From Leptospira biflexa serovar Patoc strain 'Patoc 1 (Paris)' (GTDB lineage: Bacteria > Spirochaetota > Leptospiria > Leptospirales > Leptospiraceae): a stretch of DNA of 64,000 nt. Below are positions 45,706 through 54,611 of this stretch, piece by piece. The first letter of the stretch is position 1. Each line of letters begins with the position of its first letter. The stretch spans positions 310,001 to 374,000 of the forward strand of contig NC_010602.1 in the NCBI RefSeq assembly GCF_000017685.1, read 5' to 3'. The notes under the pieces were generated by a model that worked only from the letters and a program-made list of their open reading frames with translations, was not told the origin of the DNA and did no database searches. Made by a program: the position numbers and the translations under genes.

Positions 45706-47373
45706 ATGTACTTATTATTTCCGGGGCGTCACCATCTCCTCACGAGGTACCAAAAAGAGTATTTACTCCAATTGGTAGAACATGGACTCTCGGAAGTATT
45801 GGATGTGTTTGGAAATCCATTAGCGGTTTCCAAACACCCTAGCGCCATTATTTTTGCCGTCACTTCGGCCAATCACAACAACACAAGACGAAACCCTCTC
45901 TCTCTTTACCAAAGGGCGATGATGATCCAAGATTTTTCAAAAGAATTTAAGATTCCAAGTCTTGTCATACCCATTGATGATATTGGAATGTCACCTAACT
46001 TTGCTTCGTATACTTTGAAAAAAATTGAAGTGGAAACCGAGTTAAGACTCAAATTGACTCCAAAGAATACGATTGTCCTCTGTTCGACACCCGTCGCCAA
46101 TTTATACCTTACCTTAGGTTTTTTTGTTTTACCTGTGGAAAAAGTTCCAGGCCCAAAACTTTCTTTTTTTGCAAAACTCCCATGGGAAGAACTGGAAGGG
46201 ATTGTCTCCCGACGAAAAGAAAGGAAGGCAACGACTTCAGCTCGACCATTCACTCTCGGATTAGAGGACCCAACCCAAATTGGTGCCGCGGAGGAAGAGG
46301 GGATCTACCATAACTTAGATAGAGCTTGCCTTCGTTTGTGGAATGACTATGGACTCTTTGAGAAAGTTGATATGTTGTTTTCGGATTCTCTCATTGGTGA
46401 TGATGGAGACCTAACAGAATCCAGAGATTATAATACCTATGTCCGCGAAATGGACAATATCGCCGAACTCAAATTCCAAGAAACAAAACCCTTTGTGAAA
46501 CCAGGTAGGATTGGTGATATTGGATGTGCTGTTGGTTCTTGGATCAAACTGGTTTGCCAGGATCCTAGTGGTTTAGAATCCGATTTTTATGGAGTTGAGA
46601 TCGCAAGGCATCTTTACCAAATCTGTGAACAACGAAAAGAAAATGGTGAGTTTTCGAATCCCAATGTCTTTTTTTTACGAAAGAATGCTGTGAGTGGACT
46701 TGTTTTTCCAAAGATGAGTATGAACACAATCCATACATCTTCCCTCACACATGAAATTGAGTCTTATGGCGGTCGAAGCCAACTGGTTTCTTTTATCCAG
46801 AATCGTTACGATGAATTGGTCATGGGTGGGGTTTGGATCAACCGAGATGTGGTGGGACCCGAAGGCAAAGAAATAGAAGTTTTTGTTTGGATGGAAGAGG
46901 AATCGGGCACTAACCATGGCCGTGGTCCAGAAGCCTTTTCCAATTCCAAAGAATACCTAGATTCCTTGTCCACAAAAGAACGATTTTTTCAATTCCAAAA
47001 GGACTTTCGTAAAGTGGAAGGTTATGTGCTTAGGACGGACACCTTTTTCGTCGATGGTATAGAATACCATCGTATGAAACTCAAAGATATCTGCGAATAC
47101 GTTTCCAAAAAAGATTACACTGACAATTGGGACAGTGAAATGCATGAGTCTTTTTGTTTTTGGAGTTTCAATGAATGGAAAGAAAATTTAGAATCAATCG
47201 GATTTAAAATTTCACCTAATTCATACGAATATCGTAATGAGTGGCTTGTACAAAATCGGTATGAAGGTAAGGTAAAACTTTTTACATCACAATCGCCAAG
47301 TCCCCAAATCCATTCTGAACTCATTCCATTTGATTTTCCAGTGACCCATATGCTAATGTTAGCGGAAAAATAA
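45706..47373 (+). CDS. Nucleotidyltransferase-like/SAM methyltransferase fusion protein
   Basis: 555 residues. The first about 175 resemble NadM-type nucleotide adenylyltransferases: LFPGRHHLLTRYQ at residues 4-16 in the place of the GRFQPFHxGH block, then FAVTSANHNNTRRNPLSLYQ near 50-70. The final His of the (H/T)xGH motif is Gln and its Gly is Tyr, so catalysis is doubtful. Residues about 260-450 form a class I methyltransferase: motif I RIGDIGCAVGSWIK, motif II FYGVEIARH. Substrate unknown. It sits six bases after the thiolase gene, and its stop touches the exporter start, which argues for co-expression with the secretion genes. The fold assignment of the first half is moderate. Confidence 0.6.
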   Translation: MYLLFPGRHHLLTRYQKEYLLQLVEHGLSEVLDVFGNPLAVSKHPSAIIFAVTSANHNNTRRNPLSLYQRAMMIQDFSKEFKIPSLVIPIDDIGMSPNFASYTLKKIEVETELRLKLTPKNTIVLCSTPVANLYLTLGFFVLPVEKVPGPKLSFFAKLPWEELEGIVSRRKERKATTSARPFTLGLEDPTQIGAAEEEGIYHNLDRACLRLWNDYGLFEKVDMLFSDSLIGDDGDLTESRDYNTYVREMDNIAELKFQETKPFVKPGRIGDIGCAVGSWIKLVCQDPSGLESDFYGVEIARHLYQICEQRKENGEFSNPNVFFLRKNAVSGLVFPKMSMNTIHTSSLTHEIESYGGRSQLVSFIQNRYDELVMGGVWINRDVVGPEGKEIEVFVWMEEESGTNHGRGPEAFSNSKEYLDSLSTKERFFQFQKDFRKVEGYVLRTDTFFVDGIEYHRMKLKDICEYVSKKDYTDNWDSEMHESFCFWSFNEWKENLESIGFKISPNSYEYRNEWLVQNRYEGKVKLFTSQSPSPQIHSELIPFDFPVTHMLMLAEK

Positions 47374-50300
47374 ATGCAATCAGAAGTTCGGCGTAATCTC
47401 GATAAAATTCGGACTGTGTTTCGATCCAATTATTTATTAGCAGAATTGGATGATTCAGAACGAGAATCTCTCCTCCCATTCATCGAAGTAAAGTTTCTGC
47501 GCATTGGACAAACTTTAATCAAAGCAAACCAAATGCCTGATTCTATCCATTTTGTCTTAACCGGCAAATTTGGTATGAAACAAAATAAGGAAGAAATCCA
47601 ATTAGGAAGGTATGCCTTTGTTGAAGAAGGGGAATCGATCGGTGAAAGGATCACTCTCACAAAAACTCCATCGAAACATGATTATTATGCACTTGAACCT
47701 TCGATTGTATTGTTATTGCCTACATCTCGTTTTTTAAAGTTAGTTGAATCACATCCAGAAATAGCAGATAAGGCCAAACATCGTGAGGAAGAACAAGAGA
47801 AATTTCACTATGTCCGTAAACTAAGTTTTTTTGATGAGTTGTCTCCCGATGAGATCAAATCAATATTAAAGTCCATTCAACTCATCAAAGTTCCACAGGG
47901 AGAATTTATTTTTGTAGAAGGGGAAGCAGGTGAATCTGCATACATAGTTCGTTCAGGTAAAATCCAAATCCGAACAGAAAATCCAAGAAAGATTATCTCA
48001 ATCATGAAGTCGGGAGATATCCTTGGTGAAATTGCGATCTTTAAACAACAAAAACGATTAGCGAGTGCGATTACCGCCGAAGATTCAGAACTTTATCAAA
48101 TACCAGGCAATGTATTTCGAAAAGTCATAGGTGCAGAAAAAGGAAACAAACTTGAGGAAATCGTTCAATCAAGATTGTTAAGGTATTCTACTTATAAATC
48201 AAAAGAAAAAGAAGAAAATTCAATTCGTCCTTTTGTTTCCAAACGATTTCAAATCAGAAAAACAACACAAACAATTTTAATAGAACAAGTCACAACAGAT
48301 CAAATGAGTCTTGTTGGTTTGGTATGTTCCGAATTAGCTCTCAGAGTTTTTGACAAACCCCTTCCATCCAATTGGAAAATCAGGATCAAAAATGAACTGA
48401 GTCGAAATATAGTACCAGGTATTTTTGAACTTGCAATCGAATTGGAAAAACTTGGTTTTTTAACGAAACAACTCCATCTTCCATTCCAAGAATTAAAATC
48501 GTTAGAAAACCCAGTGTTTATCACGGACGAAGAAAATATTCCATGTCTATTATATTTAGTTGATATGGAGTTAGGTGCGATTCTTATTTCTCATCCAATC
48601 AAAGGCGTTTATGAAATCACAACCTCTCAATTTTTAAAACAATGGGATGGTGTGATCTTACAATTTTCCCTCGTTCCTAATACTTTATCTGCGGAAGTGA
48701 GTTTGATCAGTTTTTTTAAAGAACTACGAATGCTTTTTAACCCAAAGAAGAAAGAGATTCGTTGGGTGATGGTCGCAACTTTTTTCTCAGCAATCTTGTC
48801 TTTGTCTCTTCCTTATTTAATCAGACAAATTGTAGACCAAGTTTTGGTTTTTTCTGACCGTAACTTTTTGTTCACCGTTGTATTTGGAGTCACCTTAGCT
48901 GTTTTTTTTCAAACGATGTTTTCATTATTTCGCAATCTCATTTCAATTGGTTTGATGCAAAATCTTGAATACAATTATTTTGTCAGATTTTTCCAACACA
49001 TTTTAAACTTAACACTTCCTGAGTTTCGAAGATTTGAAACAGGTGATTTTACACAAAGATTAAAAGAAAACCAAAGGATTTTAGAGATTACACAACGATC
49101 TGGTTTGTTTTTGATTTTAGATTTAATCACATTACCAATTTATCTTTTGGTTTTGTTTCGATTGGATGGAGGATTATCTTCAGTAGGATTATTTTTTCTT
49201 ATTCTATATGCAATCGTAGTTGTACGCTCCAGTACAAGAATCAAAAAATTACAAAAACATAGCTTTGAATCGAAGAAAAAAACTACGGCATTTTTCCTCT
49301 CACTATTTTCAGGAATTCAATTGATCAAAGCGTCTTCTATTGAAAGTCGATATCTTGCTAAGGGTTTAAATGAAATTGCGAGAACAATCTTAACCAATTT
49401 ACGTGTTGGAAAAAGGGTTCATATACTCGAACTCATCAGTAAGTTCTTTGAACAAATTGGTTTGATTGCAGTGATCACATTTGGAGTGAATCAAGTTTTA
49501 AATGAAACGTTATCTTTAGGTAGTTTTTTGGGTTTTTTAGTTTTATATTCCTTACTCATGGAACCAATTGTCCGTTTATGCCATCTTTACGAGGATCTAA
49601 GTGAGTTAAGAGAATCACGGATGAGGCTCACGGAAATTTATTCGTTACCAGGCGAACTAGTCAGTTTACGGCCGTTTGGTGAACTTCCTCGGCTTACTGG
49701 AAAAATTAAACTAGATAATATTAGTTTTCGTTATTCAGATGGTTCTCCAGAAATCTTAAAGGATATCAATTTGGATATCGAAGCTGGTGAGAAAATTGCC
49801 ATTGTTGGGCGTAGTGGATGCGGAAAATCTACATTAATGCGTATCATGATGGGAACACTTTCTCCGACGAAAGGAAAGGTATTTGTTGATTCCTTTGATT
49901 TATCTACCCTTGACCCTGAGGAAGTAAGAATCCAATTCGGTGCTGTAGAACAACATCCAATTCTATTTTCAGGTACCATCATTGAAAATTTAGCCAAAAA
50001 AAATCCCTCATTGCCAAAGGAATCTTTGTTAGCTGGAGCAAAACTTGCATCAGTTGATCAATTTGTAGAACGATTTCCTATGAAGTATGAAACGAAAATT
50101 GGAGAATCTGGAGTTGGATTGTCTGGTGGGCAAAGACAAAGACTTGCGATTGCTCGGGCATTAGTTACAAATCCCAGTATTTTATTTTTGGATGAACCTA
50201 CCTCCGCATTGGATTCGGAAACAGAAGCTCACATTCAATCCCAATGGGAAACTGTATTTTTAGATAGAACTGTGATTCAAATCTCACATCGATTGCATAG

Positions 50301-50439
50301 TACGGTGAGTGCTGACAAAATCATCGTATTAGATGAAGGACGCATTGTTGAAATGGGTAATCACGCGGAATTAATCCAAACTAAAGGATATTATTATCAT
50401 TTGTTTCCTACGTTAACGGAAGAGGAAAGCCATGTTTAA
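47374..50439 (+). CDS. ABC exporter with two cyclic-nucleotide-binding domains and inactive C39-like domain (first)
   Basis: 1021 residues. Two cNMP-binding domains (about 15-125 and 150-255); the second has phosphate-cassette residues GEIAIFKQQKRLASA. A C39-like domain follows (about 300-435, with the characteristic GIFELAIELEKLGF). The catalytic Cys position reads SLVGLVC, the His is lost and the Asp position is HPIKG, so it is not a protease. Membrane domain about 460-745, then an ATPase domain: Walker A GRSGCGKST near 811, signature LSGGQRQR, Walker B LFLDEPTSALD, H-loop ISHRL, all intact. It probably exports a protein together with the HlyD-like adaptor and TolC-like channel, gated by cNMP; this is inference. 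It overlaps the adaptor gene by eight bases. Confidence 0.85.
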   Translation: MQSEVRRNLDKIRTVFRSNYLLAELDDSERESLLPFIEVKFLRIGQTLIKANQMPDSIHFVLTGKFGMKQNKEEIQLGRYAFVEEGESIGERITLTKTPSKHDYYALEPSIVLLLPTSRFLKLVESHPEIADKAKHREEEQEKFHYVRKLSFFDELSPDEIKSILKSIQLIKVPQGEFIFVEGEAGESAYIVRSGKIQIRTENPRKIISIMKSGDILGEIAIFKQQKRLASAITAEDSELYQIPGNVFRKVIGAEKGNKLEEIVQSRLLRYSTYKSKEKEENSIRPFVSKRFQIRKTTQTILIEQVTTDQMSLVGLVCSELALRVFDKPLPSNWKIRIKNELSRNIVPGIFELAIELEKLGFLTKQLHLPFQELKSLENPVFITDEENIPCLLYLVDMELGAILISHPIKGVYEITTSQFLKQWDGVILQFSLVPNTLSAEVSLISFFKELRMLFNPKKKEIRWVMVATFFSAILSLSLPYLIRQIVDQVLVFSDRNFLFTVVFGVTLAVFFQTMFSLFRNLISIGLMQNLEYNYFVRFFQHILNLTLPEFRRFETGDFTQRLKENQRILEITQRSGLFLILDLITLPIYLLVLFRLDGGLSSVGLFFLILYAIVVVRSSTRIKKLQKHSFESKKKTTAFFLSLFSGIQLIKASSIESRYLAKGLNEIARTILTNLRVGKRVHILELISKFFEQIGLIAVITFGVNQVLNETLSLGSFLGFLVLYSLLMEPIVRLCHLYEDLSELRESRMRLTEIYSLPGELVSLRPFGELPRLTGKIKLDNISFRYSDGSPEILKDINLDIEAGEKIAIVGRSGCGKSTLMRIMMGTLSPTKGKVFVDSFDLSTLDPEEVRIQFGAVEQHPILFSGTIIENLAKKNPSLPKESLLAGAKLASVDQFVERFPMKYETKIGESGVGLSGGQRQRLAIARALVTNPSILFLDEPTSALDSETEAHIQSQWETVFLDRTVIQISHRLHSTVSADKIIVLDEGRIVEMGNHAELIQTKGYYYHLFPTLTEEESHV

Positions 50440-51535
50440 AAAGTTTAAAAATATAAAAGAAACTGATTCCAATTGGGAATCAAGACATTCCGCTTCCTAT
50501 TATGATGAATTATTGAAACACCCTGCACCTAACTGGGAAAAGAAGGGAATCTACCTAATCGCCATATTCTTTTTTTGTTTTGTTTTATTTTTGATGATTG
50601 GGCGTGTCGATGTTGTCGTGCAGGCAAATGGTAATATAAGACCCAAAGGGAATTACCATGTTGTAGAAGCATTGGAGACGGGAACATTAACGAATTTGTA
50701 TGTGAAATCAGGGGATTTTCTAAAAAAAGGTGATCCCATTATGGAGTTAGAATTCTCCGAACAACAAATCGAATTATCCAAAGATACAAACAATTTAGAT
50801 TATGAAGAAAAAAAATTACAAAGACTCATTCGAAATAAAAGAGAAGCGGATAAAATTTTAAAAAATCTTGCTTATAATTTAGAAAACAATTCTGGTTCCT
50901 CACTCTCCGGCGGTGTTTTGAGTAAATTTGTAAGTTTAAAAAAAGCATTTATGGATTTTCAAAATGGAGTGGGAGCCAAATTCATTTACGACCAAAGTTT
51001 ATTAGAATTTAATGAAGAGTTTGGAAATCTAAAAGATGAAATCCAACGTGAAGAGAATATCATAGCGAGTTTACGTGGAGATACAAAATTAAAAAAGGAA
51101 AGAGTTGCGAATGCTGTGATTCGAATGCCTTTTTCAGGCGTGATTGGAGAATTGGCCGTCAATAACGTCGGGCAAAATATCATACGAGGCCAGACTGTTG
51201 CATCGTTAATGGAAGAAGGCCAACCATTAGAAGCCATCGTTGAAGTAAGTAGTAAAGATATCGGGGCCGTAAAAATCGGTTTATCGGCTGTGATTAAAGT
51301 CAAAGCCTTCCATCAAAATGATTTTGGAGTTGTGGAAGGTACTGTTTCACAAATCATTCCAAATACAAAAGAGAAAGATTCTTTTTCAGTGATTCTTATT
51401 TTAGGAACACAAGATCTAAACCAAGACGGAAAACAATTTCAACTTTTTCCAGGTCTTAAAGTGGTTGCTGATATCGTCATTGATCGAAAAAATATTTATC
51501 AAATTTTATTTCGATATGCTGATCCTAGGAATTAA
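50432..51535 (+). CDS. HlyD-family membrane fusion protein
   Basis: 367 residues with a cytosolic tail, one membrane span (about residues 35-55) and a periplasmic part. The lipoyl/biotinyl-like half motifs are HVVEALETGTLTNLYVKSGDFLKKGDPIMEL (about 75-105) and VIRMPFSGVIGELAVNNVGQNI (about 230-250), either side of a helical hairpin (about 105-225) that would reach the outer-membrane channel. A C-terminal beta barrel follows. It joins the ABC exporters to the TolC-like protein of the type I system. Flanked closely by both exporter genes. Confidence 0.9.
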   Translation: MFKKFKNIKETDSNWESRHSASYYDELLKHPAPNWEKKGIYLIAIFFFCFVLFLMIGRVDVVVQANGNIRPKGNYHVVEALETGTLTNLYVKSGDFLKKGDPIMELEFSEQQIELSKDTNNLDYEEKKLQRLIRNKREADKILKNLAYNLENNSGSSLSGGVLSKFVSLKKAFMDFQNGVGAKFIYDQSLLEFNEEFGNLKDEIQREENIIASLRGDTKLKKERVANAVIRMPFSGVIGELAVNNVGQNIIRGQTVASLMEEGQPLEAIVEVSSKDIGAVKIGLSAVIKVKAFHQNDFGVVEGTVSQIIPNTKEKDSFSVILILGTQDLNQDGKQFQLFPGLKVVADIVIDRKNIYQILFRYADPRN

Positions 51536-51537
51536 AT

Positions 51538-54500
51538 TTGAAACAAAAATTAAAAGATATTTCAGATTCAATTAAAGAAGATGGTTTTTTATCTCAACTC
51601 TCTTCGGCAGATCTGAAAAAATTAATTTCACTTTTTGAATCTAGATCTTTGGTTGCAGGTGATAAAATCGGTGCTACCGAAACTGAACCAACTCCAATTT
51701 TACTATTGGAATCAGGAAGAATCCAAATCAAATTAAAGATCAATCAAAACGAGTTGTTGATCAAAACTTTAAAAGAAGAGTCCTTGTATGGTATTTCTGA
51801 ATTCACTTCCGAATCTTTAAGCAAACAACTTTATTATATTGAAGAAAATTCTAGAGTACTAATTTTACCTACCAACACTTTTTCAAAATTCATCTATTCT
51901 GATAAACAAAGAAAAAAAATATGGGATGAATATAAAGAAAATGTCCAATTAAGAGATGAATTAAGGATACATCCTTACTTTCGAAAACTATCCAATTCTG
52001 AAATCCAAGAACTTTCTAAATTACTCATTAAAAGAAACATTCATTCTGGTCAGGTATTGATCAAAGAAGGTACTAAAAGTTCCTCTCTCTACTTTATCAA
52101 GACAGGTAAGTTCCGAGTCACAAAATCGACTTGGCAAAAGGATTATTTTTCTTATGTAGAAGCAGGTTCCATTCTTGGTGAGATGGGCGTATTAGAAAAA
52201 AAAGTAAGAAATGCGACGGTCACTGCATTGGAAGATAGTTATGTGTATGAACTTTCTTCCAAAAGTGCGGAACAATTTTTCAAAAAATCAGAAAGTTTAC
52301 TCATCACCATTCGCTCCATCATGAGTGAAAGAAAACTAAATTTAGGTGAAAAATCACAAGATGATGATTATGAGTTAACAAATATTTATGAAGAAGATCA
52401 ATTTCACTTTTTACCAAAATTACAATTTTCGCCACCGATTCGGAATCAAATTTCATTTCCTTTTCTCTTCCAAGAAGGAAAATCTCAATCCGGTGATGTC
52501 TGTAGAAAAATGATTTTTAAGTATTGGGGTTATTCATTTGCTGAATATGACTCTGATCCAAACTTTCCTGATTTTGATCCCGATATTTTACCTCACCATT
52601 GGAAACAATGTTTTGGAGAGGAAAGGGGAAGTTGTTATTTTGTTAATTGGCGAGAACATGAAACAGAAATTAGCTCCATACCTACCATCAACTATTTAGA
52701 AAACTCTAAGTATGTGATTGTGAAAGAAATTAGAAAAAAAACTGTTACGATTCTTGATCCAGAAATTGGTGAAATCGTTTTCAATCGTGATGAATGGGAA
52801 AAAAAATCTTCCAATGTTGTCATTTATTTTGTACCGAAATCTTTGCCTAAATCAACGTGGGAATGGAAAAGTAGATTCTTTGCAGGAATTAGTGAATATT
52901 TTTCCCCTGCCATACAATACTTAAAAGCTGGAATTCTTGCCAGTTTTGTGTTAAAAGGACTCGAGGTATTCATACCACTTGTTAATTTATATTTGATTGA
53001 TGCAGTCTTATTACAAGAAAGTCGTGAATTCTTTTTACCCGTCATCATTTCTGTTATTTTGTTAAGTGTATCTCAATCCTTTTTAGGTTATTTTAGATCC
53101 AATGTCATTTTTTTCACAAGTAATCGAGTCAATCAGACCATTGCGATTCGTTTTTTAGTAAAATTGATTTCACTTCCCATTTCCTTTTTTGAAAGGAATA
53201 GAAAAGGAGAGATACTGAATCGTTGGGAAGAAATTGAATCAGTGATTTTATTTTTTTCTGACCAAGGCGCAATGAAAATCTTTGATTTGCTTTTTAGTTC
53301 CTTGGTTTTTGTGATTTTTTTATTCTTATCTCCCATTTTGTTAATCATCATTTTGATCTTAATTGTTCCTGAGATGTTAGTTTTACGTTTGTTATCACCA
53401 AAGATCATTGATGAAACAAAAAAAGAATCATTAAAACGTTCAGAAACACTTAGTTACTTTATAGAATCTATTAACGGATTTGAAACAATCAAAAACCTAG
53501 GTGCAACTTATTCCCATCGTTGGGATTTTGAAAAACGATTAACATCGCAACTGAATTCAGAAGGTAAAAAACTATTCTATTCAAATCTTTTGTCTACCAA
53601 TACTGATTTTTTTAAACAGATAACGATTGTTGTAGTCATGTTAGCTGGAAGTTTATTGATATTAAATGATCAAATGACGCTTGGTACTTTGTATGCGATT
53701 GTTGGATTAATCACTTATATAAGGAATCCACTATTGTCTTTGTATGAAGATTTTTTAAAGTTTCAGAAAGCAAATGTAGCTTGGAATCGACTTAGAAGTT
53801 TTGAATCATTGGATAGTGAAATTTCAGATAAAGACAATTTATTCAAAGTAGATTTGCCTGAGGTGAAAGGAAATATCGAATTCAAAAACATTCATTTTGC
53901 ATATGATAGCCAAAAACCTGAGTCAGGGATTCGAAACTTATCACTCAGAATTCAAGCTGGCAAAAAAGTTGCTTTTGTTGGTAGGAGTGGGAGTGGTAAA
54001 TCTACGATCATCAAACTGATATTGGGATTGTACAATTTGAAGCAAGGTGAGATTCTTGTAGATGACATTCCTTTAAATGAAGTTTGGTTACCAAGCTTAA
54101 GAACAAAAATTGGAGTTTGTTTCCAGGAAAATCCATTCATTTCTGGTACCGTCAGAGAAAATATCTCCATTACCAAACCGGAAGCTACACTCAGTGAAGT
54201 TGTAGAAGCGGCTAAACTTGCATGTATTCATGATGACATTGTTAAGTTACCACTTGGTTATGATACAGAATTTTCTGATCGAGGTTTTATGTTCTCTGGT
54301 GGTCAAAAACAAAGGATATCCTTAGCCAGACTATTTTTGCAAAGACCTAATATGTTGTTATTGGATGAACCGACAGCTTCTTTAGACAAAGAAACAGAAC
54401 TTAGAATTCTGTCTCATATCAATACAGTATTTGCCGATGCAACCATCGTTACTGTTGCCCATAGATTGGATACCATCCGGCATTATGACCAAATTTTCGT

Positions 54501-54603
54501 ACTTGAGAGAGGTAAGTTGGATTCAAAAGGAAGTCACAGGGAGTTACTTTCTAAAGGTGGAATTTATCAATTACTTCATTCCAAACAAGAAGCTATCCGA
54601 TAA
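51538..54603 (+). CDS. ABC exporter with two cyclic-nucleotide-binding domains and inactive C39-like domain (second)
   Basis: 1021 residues, same layout and length as the exporter two genes upstream but strongly diverged. Two cNMP domains (about 15-125 and 140-255); the second has a canonical phosphate cassette, GEMGVLEKKVRNATVTA. The C39-like domain (about 315-435) has QSGDVCRKM with Ser where the nucleophile Cys should be and Lys for the catalytic His, while DPEIG keeps the Asp. So it is inactive, like the HlyB docking domain. Membrane domain about 445-740; ATPase Walker A GRSGSGKST near 815, signature FSGGQKQR, Walker B LLLDEPTASLD, VAHRL. The start is TTG behind AGGA. It may form a heterodimer with the first exporter. 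Confidence 0.85.
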   Translation: MKQKLKDISDSIKEDGFLSQLSSADLKKLISLFESRSLVAGDKIGATETEPTPILLLESGRIQIKLKINQNELLIKTLKEESLYGISEFTSESLSKQLYYIEENSRVLILPTNTFSKFIYSDKQRKKIWDEYKENVQLRDELRIHPYFRKLSNSEIQELSKLLIKRNIHSGQVLIKEGTKSSSLYFIKTGKFRVTKSTWQKDYFSYVEAGSILGEMGVLEKKVRNATVTALEDSYVYELSSKSAEQFFKKSESLLITIRSIMSERKLNLGEKSQDDDYELTNIYEEDQFHFLPKLQFSPPIRNQISFPFLFQEGKSQSGDVCRKMIFKYWGYSFAEYDSDPNFPDFDPDILPHHWKQCFGEERGSCYFVNWREHETEISSIPTINYLENSKYVIVKEIRKKTVTILDPEIGEIVFNRDEWEKKSSNVVIYFVPKSLPKSTWEWKSRFFAGISEYFSPAIQYLKAGILASFVLKGLEVFIPLVNLYLIDAVLLQESREFFLPVIISVILLSVSQSFLGYFRSNVIFFTSNRVNQTIAIRFLVKLISLPISFFERNRKGEILNRWEEIESVILFFSDQGAMKIFDLLFSSLVFVIFLFLSPILLIIILILIVPEMLVLRLLSPKIIDETKKESLKRSETLSYFIESINGFETIKNLGATYSHRWDFEKRLTSQLNSEGKKLFYSNLLSTNTDFFKQITIVVVMLAGSLLILNDQMTLGTLYAIVGLITYIRNPLLSLYEDFLKFQKANVAWNRLRSFESLDSEISDKDNLFKVDLPEVKGNIEFKNIHFAYDSQKPESGIRNLSLRIQAGKKVAFVGRSGSGKSTIIKLILGLYNLKQGEILVDDIPLNEVWLPSLRTKIGVCFQENPFISGTVRENISITKPEATLSEVVEAAKLACIHDDIVKLPLGYDTEFSDRGFMFSGGQKQRISLARLFLQRPNMLLLDEPTASLDKETELRILSHINTVFADATIVTVAHRLDTIRHYDQIFVLERGKLDSKGSHRELLSKGGIYQLLHSKQEAIR

Positions 54604-54611
54604 TTCAAATA

